From Bacteroidota bacterium (GTDB lineage Bacteria > Bacteroidota > Rhodothermia > Rhodothermales > UBA10348): 54,757 nt of DNA. Below are positions 17,249 to 25,691 of the stretch, piece after piece. The notes under the pieces are model-generated. The model had not been told where the DNA came from, did not search any database, and saw only the letters and a list, made by a program, of their open reading frames with translations. The stretch is taken from assembly GCA_022567305.1 (NCBI GenBank), contig JADFHF010000004.1, forward strand, positions 104,623 to 159,379, read 5' to 3'. The position numbers and the translations under genes are program-made. Position 1 is the stretch's first letter. The number at the start of each line of letters is the position of its first letter.

Positions 17249-19054
17249 ATGAAAAGGCAAGTCCGCGCACTCGTTGTATTTCTTCCCCTGCTCCTCACAG
17301 CCTGTTCGACGTCATCTGATTCTCCGGATCTGGTACTGCTCAACGGAATCGTCTATACCGTAGACGAAGCGCAGCCTTGGGCCGAAGCGATCGCGATCAG
17401 TGGTGAGTACATTACTGCAGTCGGGTCAGTCGCTGAGATTCAGGGCCTCGCAGGATCCGACACCCGCACCATCGATCTGAATGGGGCATTTGTCACGGCC
17501 GGGTTCAACGACGCGCATGTGCACGTCTCATCGACCGGAGCGCTGATTGTCGGTGTGAATCTTCTGGATGTACACGAACCCGTCGCATTCGCGGATCGAA
17601 TCCAGACCGCGACGGAAAGACTTCCATTGGGAAGTCTCATCAGTGGGGGCAGCTGGGGTGCGTATGAACAATGGGGTGAAGGGTCGGCTGGAGAAACCAA
17701 GACCGACGAAGTGGCCGAACCATTCACTCCGCATCGTGATTTGTTGGATGGTTTCTCGCCCAATCACCCGGTGCTGGTGAGTCGTTTTGATCGCTCGATG
17801 CATCTTGCCAATAGTCGTGCTCTTGAACTGGCAGGAATCAATGCCAACACCTTGGATCCGGCTGGAGGAGAATTCGTGCGCGACGAGTCAGGTCGACTCA
17901 CCGGCATACTGAAAGGATCGGCCTACACTGAGGTCCGACGAGCCATGCCATCGAAGTCATTCGAACAGAGAATGATCGAGTTTGAGGCCGTGCAGAAAGA
18001 AGCCCGACTTGGTGGCGTGACGACCATTCAAGATCTAACGTCGCCTGAGATGCTCCGGGTCTACCAGGAGACGAGAAACCGCGGGAATCTAACCGTTCGG
18101 GTGATGCTCCGGCCGACGCTCTACAATGTCAAACATATCGGTGCGCTGGGGATCACGAAGGGATTCGGAGACGACTACCTGAAATTCGTGGGCTACAAAG
18201 CCTGGGTCGATGGGATAATGGGAGGGAGCAGTGCGCTGTTCTATGAGTCTTACGATCACATGTCGGATCATTTCGGCAACCTCCGCACCATCATGTTTCC
18301 AGAAGGGCAACTGGGCGCTGGGATGTCTATGACGAAATCCCAGAAGTACACAGATTTTCCCGCAGGAAATCTCGAAAAACTTCTGCAGGCTGCCGTCCCC
18401 ACTGGATTACCCGCACACGTGCACGCGATCGGCGACAAAGGAGTTCGGATTCTTCTGGATATCTATGACAAAGTGCTGACAGAAAACGAATTGGTGGACA
18501 GCGATCATCGATGGCGAATGATTCATGCTCAAGTCGTACATCCAGATGATTTCCACCGCTTTGGTGAACTGAATCTCGTTGCCGAAGTCAATCCTTATCA
18601 TGTTTCTGACGACATGCGCTGGATGGAGGAACGAATCGGAGCAGATCGATCAAAAGGGGCCTATGCATTTCGCACGTTAAAGGAAAACGGGGCCGTATTG
18701 ATCTTTGGGAGCGATAGCCCGGGGACGAATGCGGCCAGGTACTTTCTGAACCCCAAATACGGGTTGTACGCAGCTGTTTCCCGCCAAACTTTATCTGGAG
18801 AGCCTCTTGAAGGTTGGTTTCCGGATCAGCGATTGACCATCGAAGAAGCGATCGAAGCGTACACCAGAACCTCAGCGTGGGCCACCTTTGAGGAAGCCTT
18901 TAAAGGCACCATCACGCCGGGAAAACTGGCTGATATCGCTGTTTTCAATACCAATTTGATCGATTTAGGGCATAACGACCCGTCGGCTCTGCTTGATGCG
19001 GAAGTTCTGTTTACGATCGTCGGGGGAAGGATTGTTTACGAGGCAGGGCAGTAA
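17249..19054 (+). CDS. YtcJ-like amidohydrolase, lipoprotein
   Basis: 601 residues from ATG 17249; an upstream ATG at 17216 would add an 11-residue lead before the signal peptide and is less likely. Lipobox LLTAC (Cys19). The amidohydrolase superfamily, YtcJ-like (Amidohydro_3), is shown by GFNDAHVHVS with the HxH metal pair, GYKAWVDGIMGG with the expected carbamylated-lysine region, HVHAIGDKG with two further metal histidine positions, and GSDSPGTN with the catalytic Asp. The flanking composite beta-sandwich is present (LVLLNGIVYTVDEAQPWAEA). Such enzymes hydrolyse exocyclic amides or similar bonds; anchored in the envelope, it probably acts on a nutrient. Substrate unknown. Confidence 0.88.
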   Translation: MKRQVRALVVFLPLLLTACSTSSDSPDLVLLNGIVYTVDEAQPWAEAIAISGEYITAVGSVAEIQGLAGSDTRTIDLNGAFVTAGFNDAHVHVSSTGALIVGVNLLDVHEPVAFADRIQTATERLPLGSLISGGSWGAYEQWGEGSAGETKTDEVAEPFTPHRDLLDGFSPNHPVLVSRFDRSMHLANSRALELAGINANTLDPAGGEFVRDESGRLTGILKGSAYTEVRRAMPSKSFEQRMIEFEAVQKEARLGGVTTIQDLTSPEMLRVYQETRNRGNLTVRVMLRPTLYNVKHIGALGITKGFGDDYLKFVGYKAWVDGIMGGSSALFYESYDHMSDHFGNLRTIMFPEGQLGAGMSMTKSQKYTDFPAGNLEKLLQAAVPTGLPAHVHAIGDKGVRILLDIYDKVLTENELVDSDHRWRMIHAQVVHPDDFHRFGELNLVAEVNPYHVSDDMRWMEERIGADRSKGAYAFRTLKENGAVLIFGSDSPGTNAARYFLNPKYGLYAAVSRQTLSGEPLEGWFPDQRLTIEEAIEAYTRTSAWATFEEAFKGTITPGKLADIAVFNTNLIDLGHNDPSALLDAEVLFTIVGGRIVYEAGQ

Positions 19055-19222
19055 ATAGACCCAATATGCAACCGTCCGGTTCACCTTAAAATCATCGAAA
19101 AAGTGGACATCAATTTCTTTTTATAGCCGAAAATTCAATATTTTTGCGATCGAGGTCAGTATTGCTTGTTGTAACACCGGGCCCGAATTCGATTTACTAA
19201 CTATTTCCGTTGAGAAGAGAAA

Positions 19223-19486
19223 ATGAACATTTACGTGGGCAATTTGGCCTGGGGAACTTCTGAAGATGATCTGTACGACCTGTTTGCTGCCTATGGCGAA
19301 GTGACACGCGCGACGATTATTTCTGAGAAAGATACAGGACGATCAAAAGGTTTCGGTTTTGTAGAGATGGCCAGTGACGAAGAAGCACAAACCGCGATCA
19401 GTGGGCTTGATGGCTCTGACGTTGGCGGGAGAGATATCCGTGTGAACGAGGCCCGTCCAAGGCCAGAACGCCGGCAGCGCTACTAG
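19223..19486 (+). CDS. RRM-domain RNA-binding protein
   Basis: 87 residues forming one complete RNA-recognition motif: RNP2 IYVGNL at residues 3-8 and RNP1 KGFGFVEM at about 42-49. The arginine-rich tail (RPRPERRQRY) probably adds non-specific RNA contacts. This is the small glycine-poor RRM type found in cyanobacteria and Bacteroidota, often cold-induced. A 168-bp AT-rich leader upstream (with runs such as TTTCTTTTTATAG) is free of genes and could form a regulated 5' UTR; that is inference. Monocistronic. Confidence 0.93.
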   Translation: MNIYVGNLAWGTSEDDLYDLFAAYGEVTRATIISEKDTGRSKGFGFVEMASDEEAQTAISGLDGSDVGGRDIRVNEARPRPERRQRY

Positions 19487-19526
19487 GCGCACGCTCGAAG
19501 TCTGAGTTGAGCGCCTGACGTTCTCG

Positions 19527-20138
19527 TTAGAGAGCGCTCGGAAGGATGTAGCGGAGAAGCAAGTCTCGTGGCTGTTCCCAAGCTAGCCGGTTATCATTTC
19601 CGGCAGTGAACACCACGACCATGTCCAATTCATCGATTACAATGATGTACTGGCCTCCGCGACCTCCGGCGTAGTACGCATCAACGCGCTTGGCTCCCAC
19701 CTGGTAGTTGGTCAACCACCAGTGATATCCGTAGCTCGGGTTAGGACCGTTCTGCGATGTGGATTCGTTTGCCCAATCGCTATTGATGAGACGGGTGTCA
19801 TTCCACATACCGTCATTCAAAAATAGCGATCAAAAACGCAGCATGTCCCGGGGAGTCATGCTCAAGCCGCCACCGGTTTGAGCCGTGCCGTTGGCCGCCA
19901 GCGACCAGCGTTCTCCCGAAACACCCATTTTGTTGAACAGGTGCTCATCTGCGAATTGGCTGACCGATCGACCGGTCGCCTTCAGGATGATCGCTCCTAG
20001 CGTGATGGAGACGCCGCTGTTATACAAGAAAGTCGATCCAGGTTGTGAGGCCATGGGTCGGGTCAGGACGCAGTGTCCCCAATCTCCATTTGCGTACATC
20101 CTTGCGTGATCATGACTTCTTTGAGAACCGGGTTCGAT
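19527..20138 (-). pseudogene. serine hydrolase (beta-lactamase/class C-like), truncated and interrupted by an in-frame stop
   Basis: Reading leftwards, the frame gives MASQPGSTFLYNSGVSITLG (with the YxN-type motif YNSG), ATGRSVSQFADEHLFNKMGV and GGLSMTPRDMLRF, then TGA at 19832-19830. The same frame continues SLFLNDGMWNDTRLINSDWA and GYHWWLTN to a normal end at 19527. One base change (GGA to TGA) would explain the break. The N-terminal part with the SxxK nucleophile is missing: upstream sequence in this frame runs straight into the TGA of the HD gene at 20139. The gene is therefore dead twice over. Relatives are exported beta-lactamase-related hydrolases. Confidence 0.85.
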
Positions 20139-21416
20139 TCATGACAATTCTTTGGGATAACACACGTAGGGTCTTTGCTCTGGGCTGGCAATACCGGAAA
20201 TAGCGCTCATCTGGGTTGCTTCGGAGAGTTCGACGACCCTACCGTCTCTTTGGATCACACGTATCGAGTTTTCGGCTCGTTCATACGCAGCATGCCCCGA
20301 TTCGGCGAAATCCAAGTAGTATTCGGTATCTGTTTCAAGAAAATCGTGACGGGAAAGCCCGAATTCAAGGAGGAAATTTTGGACCTTTTCGCGCCATTGG
20401 GCACGCTCCTCCTCCGACACTACCGCATCCGTAAACGTGACTCGAAAGAAATCCCGGTTTAGCATTCGTCGGCACAAATCGGAGAGAAGAACATCTGACG
20501 AGTGTTGCCAGCGCTTCAGGCTATACAAAATGTCGGAATCATCGAGGGCGCTGTAATTTTCGATGACGTCATCGTTTTGTAGTTCGGAACCTGTGATGGT
20601 GTTTTCCAGAAAGAACTGAAAAGCCGGAGCCGTGCCCTCCACCGCGTCCAGATTGCCGACCGAGAACTGGGTACGAGCTCGACGGATGATCCCTCGCAGT
20701 AGGTGGTCTCCTGCGAGAATGGTCTTGTGCAGATACACTTGCCAATACATGAGTCGGCGGGCAATGAGAAAATTTTCTACGGCATGTATCCCTTTTGCCT
20801 CGACCACGATTTCATCGTTGGGCGTGCCGTCATCCGGATGTACGCGAAGGGTTTTGATGATCCGGTCTACTCCAACACGACCTTCCGCGACTCCGGTGTA
20901 ATAGGAATCTCTCCGCAAGTAATCCAGTCGATCCATGTCCAGCTGGCTGGAAATCAGCTGATAGAAGAAGGGCCGTTCGTAGTCGTTGTCGAACATCCTC
21001 AGGGCCAACATCAGCGCTCCGTCCATCCGCTGGTTCAATCGACCGATGAGGACTCTGCTCATGTATTCATGTTCGAAGTCATCGATCAATTCATGCTCGA
21101 GCGTGTGGGAAAACGGGCCGTGTCCGACGTCGTGTAAGAGTGCGGCGGCCAGGGCTGCCGTATGTTCTTCCGGTGAAATAGCCGTGCCTTTTTCTGAGAG
21201 TGACGTCAGCACATCGTGCATCAAAGCCATCGCACCCAATGCGTGGCCGAATCGCGAGTGTTCTGCCCCGGGAAAGACGAGATACCCGATTCCGAGTTGT
21301 CGAATTCGCCGAAGCCGCTGGACTTCAGGAGTTTGGATCAGGTCCAATACGGGACCTCTTGGTACGGATATAAATCCATGAACCGGGTCAGAGAAGATCT
21401 TGAAGCGGCTTTTCAC
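20139..21416 (-). CDS. HD-domain phosphohydrolase (dGTPase/SAMHD1-like superfamily)
   Basis: About 425 residues from GTG 21416; an ATG at 21470 in frame would add 18 residues with no family match, while the GTG gives the expected MKSRFKIFSDPVHGFISVP start. HD metal ligands appear in HSRFGHALGAMALMHDV and LLHDVGHGPFSHTLEHE. Later segments SSQLDMDRLDYLRRDSYYTG and the C-terminal region fit the uncharacterised HD family near YdhJ. Relatives hydrolyse dNTPs or other phosphoesters; the substrate here is untested. It is divergent from the deacetylase-like gene, with about 80 bp between the proposed starts, and abuts the serine-hydrolase remnant. Confidence 0.88.
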   Translation of the reverse strand: MKSRFKIFSDPVHGFISVPRGPVLDLIQTPEVQRLRRIRQLGIGYLVFPGAEHSRFGHALGAMALMHDVLTSLSEKGTAISPEEHTAALAAALLHDVGHGPFSHTLEHELIDDFEHEYMSRVLIGRLNQRMDGALMLALRMFDNDYERPFFYQLISSQLDMDRLDYLRRDSYYTGVAEGRVGVDRIIKTLRVHPDDGTPNDEIVVEAKGIHAVENFLIARRLMYWQVYLHKTILAGDHLLRGIIRRARTQFSVGNLDAVEGTAPAFQFFLENTITGSELQNDDVIENYSALDDSDILYSLKRWQHSSDVLLSDLCRRMLNRDFFRVTFTDAVVSEEERAQWREKVQNFLLEFGLSRHDFLETDTEYYLDFAESGHAAYERAENSIRVIQRDGRVVELSEATQMSAISGIASPEQRPYVCYPKELS

Positions 21417-21496
21417 GTTGGAGTGGACACCAGATCTGATTTCAGGTTGTTGTATATAGCAAAGAGTCACCTGGATTTCTATCGATAACCCTATTC

Positions 21497-22903
21497 TTGC
21501 ATATTCGGTTGCGTATTCCGTGCTGCATAGACGTACCTGAAGAATTCCTTCAGAAGGCCCGCTATGGGGTCAAGATGCTGTTGTTGCCGTTTCGAGTCGA
21601 GCCGAAATGGACATCGAGTGACCGGCTCGAGGGAGGCGGAATCTACTACGGAACGGACGCGGAACTCGTTTCGGCGTCTGCGTGGAGAATTGGCCTTCTC
21701 GAATCGACCGTTGATTTCTTTGCAAGTGGGGAGCACGAGCCTCCATCTGCCCGAATGGTGACGATAGGCGGGGTAGATTTACCGGTGTTGTTCGAGAGCG
21801 ATGGAGACTCCCCTTTCGATCTCGTCGCTGCCACGTTCTATTTCTTGGCAGGGTGGCAAGAGAACACGTCCATGGTTCGCGACGAACACGGGCGTTTCCT
21901 GTTCTCTGAGTCAATTCAGAGTCGTCACAATCTGGCCACGATTCCAGTCGTTGATCTATATCGTAAACTTCTGCAGCAGGAATTGGTCCGGCGACGTGTA
22001 CCGCTCGAACGGAAGCAGTGGAACGAAAAAACGTGGGCTTTTTGCCCGACTCACGATATCGATTGCCTGAAGAAGTGGAGACCCGGAATTGTTTACAGGG
22101 AAGTCGTAGAGCGGGCACTATTCAATGCTGAAAAGGAAACGCTCAGGGCTCGGGGATCGAGAATAGGCCGTGCTGTGGCGGGCCTTCTCAAACATCATGA
22201 TCCGTATGCGAATACCATCAAGCGGATGCGGGACGAGGTGGCAAACCGGGGAGGAAAAGCAACGTATTTCTTCAAGACAGCAGCCCGGGGGCCGAATGAC
22301 GTTCGTTACAATGAAAATGCCTCGTTTCTGCATCGTCAATACCTGGAATTACGAAATCTAAACTTCGAAATCGGACTCCATCCCAGTTATCATGCCTACA
22401 ACCACGGAAGGTATCTGCGTGAGGAGCGCGCCGCACTACGAAGGGCGACCGGTATTGAGGCCACATCGTCGCGTACCCATTTCTTGCGCTTCGATCCAGC
22501 TGCCACACCAAGACTTCTCGCTGACACCGGGTTTCAGATCGATTCATCCCTTGGATTTGCTGAACAGGAGGGTTTTCGACGCGGTACGTGCCTTCCCTTT
22601 CCATTGTACGATCTGGAAGCAGATCAGTCACTCAAGCTCTGGGAAATGCCACTCGTAGTGATGGAAGGAACGCTATTCAATCGACGACATCTCCAGGTGG
22701 ACGAAGCGATATCGGCAAGCAACGAGCTCATGGCGACGTGCAAGGCGTTTGGTGGCGTATTCGTTGGTCTTTGGCACAACTTCCTCTGGGATGAGCACGA
22801 TTTTCCGGGATGGGCTCAGCATTTCATCGCATGTTTGGATCAAGCCAGGAAGGAGGACGGACTGGCCACATCACTCCGGTCCGCACTAAAAGCGTGGAAG
22901 TAG
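21497..22903 (+). CDS. polysaccharide deacetylase-like protein with N-terminal DUF7033-type region
   Basis: 468 residues. The C-terminal half has the NodB-like metal site: FCPTHDIDCLKKW (His-Asp pair, about residue 180) and LHPSYHAYNHG (His pair, about residue 296), with a late hydrophobic barrel segment ending GLWHNFLWDE. The N-terminal 150 residues (GGIYYGTDAELVSASAW, FDLVAATFYFLAGWQE) match the lead region of Bacteroidota proteins in this family. It lacks a clear signal peptide, so it may act on a cytoplasmic or lipid-linked glycan. The start TTG at 21497 is tentative. tsaC follows 26 bp downstream. Confidence 0.82.
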   Translation: MHIRLRIPCCIDVPEEFLQKARYGVKMLLLPFRVEPKWTSSDRLEGGGIYYGTDAELVSASAWRIGLLESTVDFFASGEHEPPSARMVTIGGVDLPVLFESDGDSPFDLVAATFYFLAGWQENTSMVRDEHGRFLFSESIQSRHNLATIPVVDLYRKLLQQELVRRRVPLERKQWNEKTWAFCPTHDIDCLKKWRPGIVYREVVERALFNAEKETLRARGSRIGRAVAGLLKHHDPYANTIKRMRDEVANRGGKATYFFKTAARGPNDVRYNENASFLHRQYLELRNLNFEIGLHPSYHAYNHGRYLREERAALRRATGIEATSSRTHFLRFDPAATPRLLADTGFQIDSSLGFAEQEGFRRGTCLPFPLYDLEADQSLKLWEMPLVVMEGTLFNRRHLQVDEAISASNELMATCKAFGGVFVGLWHNFLWDEHDFPGWAQHFIACLDQARKEDGLATSLRSALKAWK

Positions 22904-22929
22904 TATGACAAAGAAAGGTTGAACGTCCC

Positions 22930-23877
22930 ATGCAAACGGTTATCACAGAAGATGTTCAGGTGGCTGCGCGTCTGATTCGAGAAGGGTTGCTAGTCGCATT
23001 CCCCACAGAAACGGTCTATGGATTGGGAGCTGACGCGACCAACGAGGCGGCCATTCGTGACATTTTTGAAGCTAAAGGCCGGCCCACGAATAACCCTATC
23101 ATTGTACATATCGCCGATTTTCGTGATTTGACGGGCGTTGCAGAATCTATACCGGCTCCGGCGATGGCGCTGATGGACGCGTTCTTTCCAGGACCGCTCA
23201 CATTGATATTGGATCGGCATCCGTCCATTCCAGATGTGGTTTCAGCCGGGCTTCCGACCGTAGGTGTTAGAATGCCCGACCATGACCAGGCCGGTGAACT
23301 GATCCGCAAGGCCGGTCGCCCGATTGCAGCTCCGTCGGCCAATCTATCGGGTCTACCCAGCCCAACGACCTGGCAGGCCGTTAAAGAGGACCTGGACGGG
23401 GTGATCGCCTGCATCCTGCTTGGCGAACAGACCCCCGTGGGTCTCGAGTCGACGGTTGTCGACTGTACGCGCGAGAACCCGGTCATCCTTCGATCCGGCA
23501 ATGTCACGCTCGAGCAACTACGGCTGGTGATTCCTCAAATCAAGCCGGAAGCTGAAGAGGATATTGTAGTCGCCCACAGCCCGGGAATTTTACATCGACA
23601 TTACGCACCGAAGGCCATGGTTATCCTGGTCGATCGGTCCGATGGCATTGAGCCCGCGAGTCAGGCGGGATTCATCGGGTTTACCGCTCCAGATGCTTCT
23701 GACGATTTTCTCGTCGTTGGGCAGGTTTCGAATCTGGAGGATTACGCTTTTCGGCTGTTTGAATTCTTTCGGGAATGCGATCGACTTGGAGCAGAATCCA
23801 TTTATTGCCAACGTGTTATACGCGAGGGGGTTGGTGTTGCACTCATGGATCGGTTGGAACGGGCGGCGACGAGATGA
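22930..23877 (+). CDS. tsaC: threonylcarbamoyl-AMP synthase (TsaC/Sua5)
   Basis: 315 residues, the long Sua5-type version. It makes threonylcarbamoyl-AMP from threonine, bicarbonate and ATP for the t6A37 modification of ANN-reading tRNAs. Evidence: AFPTETVYGLGADATNE (about 19-35), KGRPTNNPIIVHI (Lys/Arg contacts to ATP), PGPLTLIL, and AAPSANLSGLPSPT. The linker SPGILHRHYAPKAMV (about 217-231) joins the C-terminal Sua5 domain. The partner gene tsaB is in the same window (32006-32713). ATG start at 22930 following the deacetylase-like gene. Confidence 0.95.
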   Translation: MQTVITEDVQVAARLIREGLLVAFPTETVYGLGADATNEAAIRDIFEAKGRPTNNPIIVHIADFRDLTGVAESIPAPAMALMDAFFPGPLTLILDRHPSIPDVVSAGLPTVGVRMPDHDQAGELIRKAGRPIAAPSANLSGLPSPTTWQAVKEDLDGVIACILLGEQTPVGLESTVVDCTRENPVILRSGNVTLEQLRLVIPQIKPEAEEDIVVAHSPGILHRHYAPKAMVILVDRSDGIEPASQAGFIGFTAPDASDDFLVVGQVSNLEDYAFRLFEFFRECDRLGAESIYCQRVIREGVGVALMDRLERAATR

Positions 23878-23887
23878 ATCACTTTGG

Positions 23888-24004
23888 CTAAGCAATCTTA
23901 CTAAGCAACGATTCTAAGCATTCGTACGAAGTAACCTTACCAAGCAGCCTTACAAAGCAACGTTTCTAAGCAACCCGCCTAGGCAACACCCTGAGGCAAT
24001 CGGT
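23888..24004. repeat. nine-unit degenerate tandem repeat, 13-bp period
   Basis: Nine consecutive units fill most of the gap between tsaC and the DigH-like gene: starts at 23888, 23901, 23914, 23927, 23940, 23953, 23966, 23979 and 23992. Consensus CTAAGCAACCTTA; the AAGCAA core is the best kept part, while the last four positions vary most. No unit is inserted or lost in register. It cannot be coding in one frame because 13 is not a multiple of three. It is too short and too degenerate for a CRISPR array. Confidence 0.92.
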
Positions 24005-24040
24005 ATCTTTGAGACCCATTCAAACATTTCCGAATCTCCA

Positions 24041-25666
24041 TTGAAAAATCAGCGCAGCTTCTGTTTCCCTTTCTATCTGCTCGGTTTTTCTTTCTTCGTC
24101 GCGGCTTGCTCCAGCTTCGCTCCAGTTGCTCGTGACACACCCGTTCCAGATAATGAGACACCGGCAGACTCGGTTCGGCTCGTAGAAGTCATTTTGGATG
24201 GTTCAAATGAGGCTCTACTGGCGACGCTTCCACCCGTCAAGAGAGAGTTCAGAGGGGTCTGGGTTGCAACCGTAGACAATATTGACTGGCCTTCCGAACC
24301 GGGGCTTTCCACGGCCGATCAACAGGCCGAGATGCTGGCGATCCTTGACCGAGTCAAGGAGCTGAATCTGAATGCCATCATTTTTCAGGTCCGGCCGACG
24401 GCAGATGCCTTCTATTCATCCGAGTTCGAACCCTGGTCGGCTTACCTGACAGGCACGCAGGGAAAACCCCCGGATCCGTACTACGATCCGCTTTCATTTA
24501 CGATCGACGAAGCGCATAAACGCGGAATCGAAGTTCACGCGTGGGTCAATCCATTCCGTGCCTACCACCCCACCGCTGAGGCGAAATTCGACCCTTCGCA
24601 CGTCTCTCAGCGATCCTTCACCGTAGAATATGGCACCCAGCGCTGGATGGACCCTGGAAATCCGGACGCAAGAGCTCATTCTTTGAAAGTCATTATGGAT
24701 ATCGTCGAGCGGTACGATATCGACGGGATTCATATGGATGATTATTTCTACCCGTATCCGGTTCAGGACGACTCAGGTGCGAATGTGCCGTTCCCAGATG
24801 AGCCATCCTGGCGGGCTTACCGTGCCACGAACGAATCCATATCCAAAGACGAGTGGCGGCGCCAGAACGTGGACGATCTTATAAAAAGCGTTTATGACGG
24901 GGTGAAAGAGCGTAAACCGTGGGTGAAATTCGGGATCAGTCCATTCGGTATTTGGCGGCCGGGTTTCCCGGAAGGAATCGTCGGATTTGACGCGTACGAG
25001 ATGCTTTACGCGGATGCCCGGAAGTGGTTGGTTGAGGGATGGGTCGATTACTTCAGTCCGCAGCTCTATTGGTCCATGGAAAGCGAAGGCCAACCCTATC
25101 CGAAACTGCTTGACTGGTGGATCGAGCAAAACGAGGCACAGAGGCATATGTGGCCCGGAAACTTCACGAGTCGCATCCGGCTCGAAGGCACTCGGTATTG
25201 GGGCGCCGAAGAATTACTCAGTCAGATCGAACACACGCAAGCAACACCGGGCGCCGAAGGGAATATTCATTTCAGTATGGTCGCGCTGATGCCTGCCGAA
25301 CATCGAATGGGAGAGAAACTCGGGATCGAGTCGTATCCGACCGCAGCTGTTATTCCGGCGAGTCCGTGGCTCAACGGTACCCCTCCGGGAAAGCCGATTG
25401 TACAAGTGATGGAATCCAGCGCCGGGAAAGAGGCGAGAATGTTCGATTTGACGAGCTCGGGGATCTGGCTGTGGATCGTACGCACCCTGGTGAACGATTC
25501 CTGGCTTACCGAGATTGTCCCGGGGAATCAGCGGAGAGTCCAGCTTCCTTCCGGGGCGGGTGGAGCCCGAGCCGTTGCCATTTCGGCTATTGATCGGACA
25601 GGACTGGAAGGGCCCGTATCGATCGTCCAATTCCGGAACCCGTCTTCCGAGCGTCGTGCCTGGTAG
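24041..25666 (+). CDS. family 10 glycosylhydrolase-like lipoprotein (GHL10, DigH/YddW type)
   Basis: 541 residues from TTG 24041. Lipoprotein signal FFVAAC with Cys23. The GHL10 TIM barrel spans about residues 68-370: REFRGVWVATVDNIDWPS, NAIIFQVRPTADAFYSSEFEPWS, EVHAWVNPFRAYHP, DGIHMDDYFYPYP with two acidic residues, and KFGISPFGIWRPG. E. coli DigH of this family cleaves denuded glycan strands of peptidoglycan at division sites. A C-terminal beta domain (about 450-540) may be FN3-like. It is first in an apparent cell-wall operon with the golvesin/amidase protein and the AmpG-like permease; an array of 13-bp repeats lies just upstream. Confidence 0.9.
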   Translation: MKNQRSFCFPFYLLGFSFFVAACSSFAPVARDTPVPDNETPADSVRLVEVILDGSNEALLATLPPVKREFRGVWVATVDNIDWPSEPGLSTADQQAEMLAILDRVKELNLNAIIFQVRPTADAFYSSEFEPWSAYLTGTQGKPPDPYYDPLSFTIDEAHKRGIEVHAWVNPFRAYHPTAEAKFDPSHVSQRSFTVEYGTQRWMDPGNPDARAHSLKVIMDIVERYDIDGIHMDDYFYPYPVQDDSGANVPFPDEPSWRAYRATNESISKDEWRRQNVDDLIKSVYDGVKERKPWVKFGISPFGIWRPGFPEGIVGFDAYEMLYADARKWLVEGWVDYFSPQLYWSMESEGQPYPKLLDWWIEQNEAQRHMWPGNFTSRIRLEGTRYWGAEELLSQIEHTQATPGAEGNIHFSMVALMPAEHRMGEKLGIESYPTAAVIPASPWLNGTPPGKPIVQVMESSAGKEARMFDLTSSGIWLWIVRTLVNDSWLTEIVPGNQRRVQLPSGAGGARAVAISAIDRTGLEGPVSIVQFRNPSSERRAW

Positions 25667-25691
25667 ATCTGAATTTCAAATCTTTCAATTC

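Noticed and set aside
19830-19832. TGA as selenocysteine or programmed readthrough in the serine hydrolase
   Set aside because: The N-terminus with the nucleophile is missing, so the gene is decayed; no SECIS-like hairpin is evident and hydrolases of this type are not selenoproteins.
23888-24004. CRISPR array
   Set aside because: The period is 13 bp with no separate spacers and no cas genes nearby.
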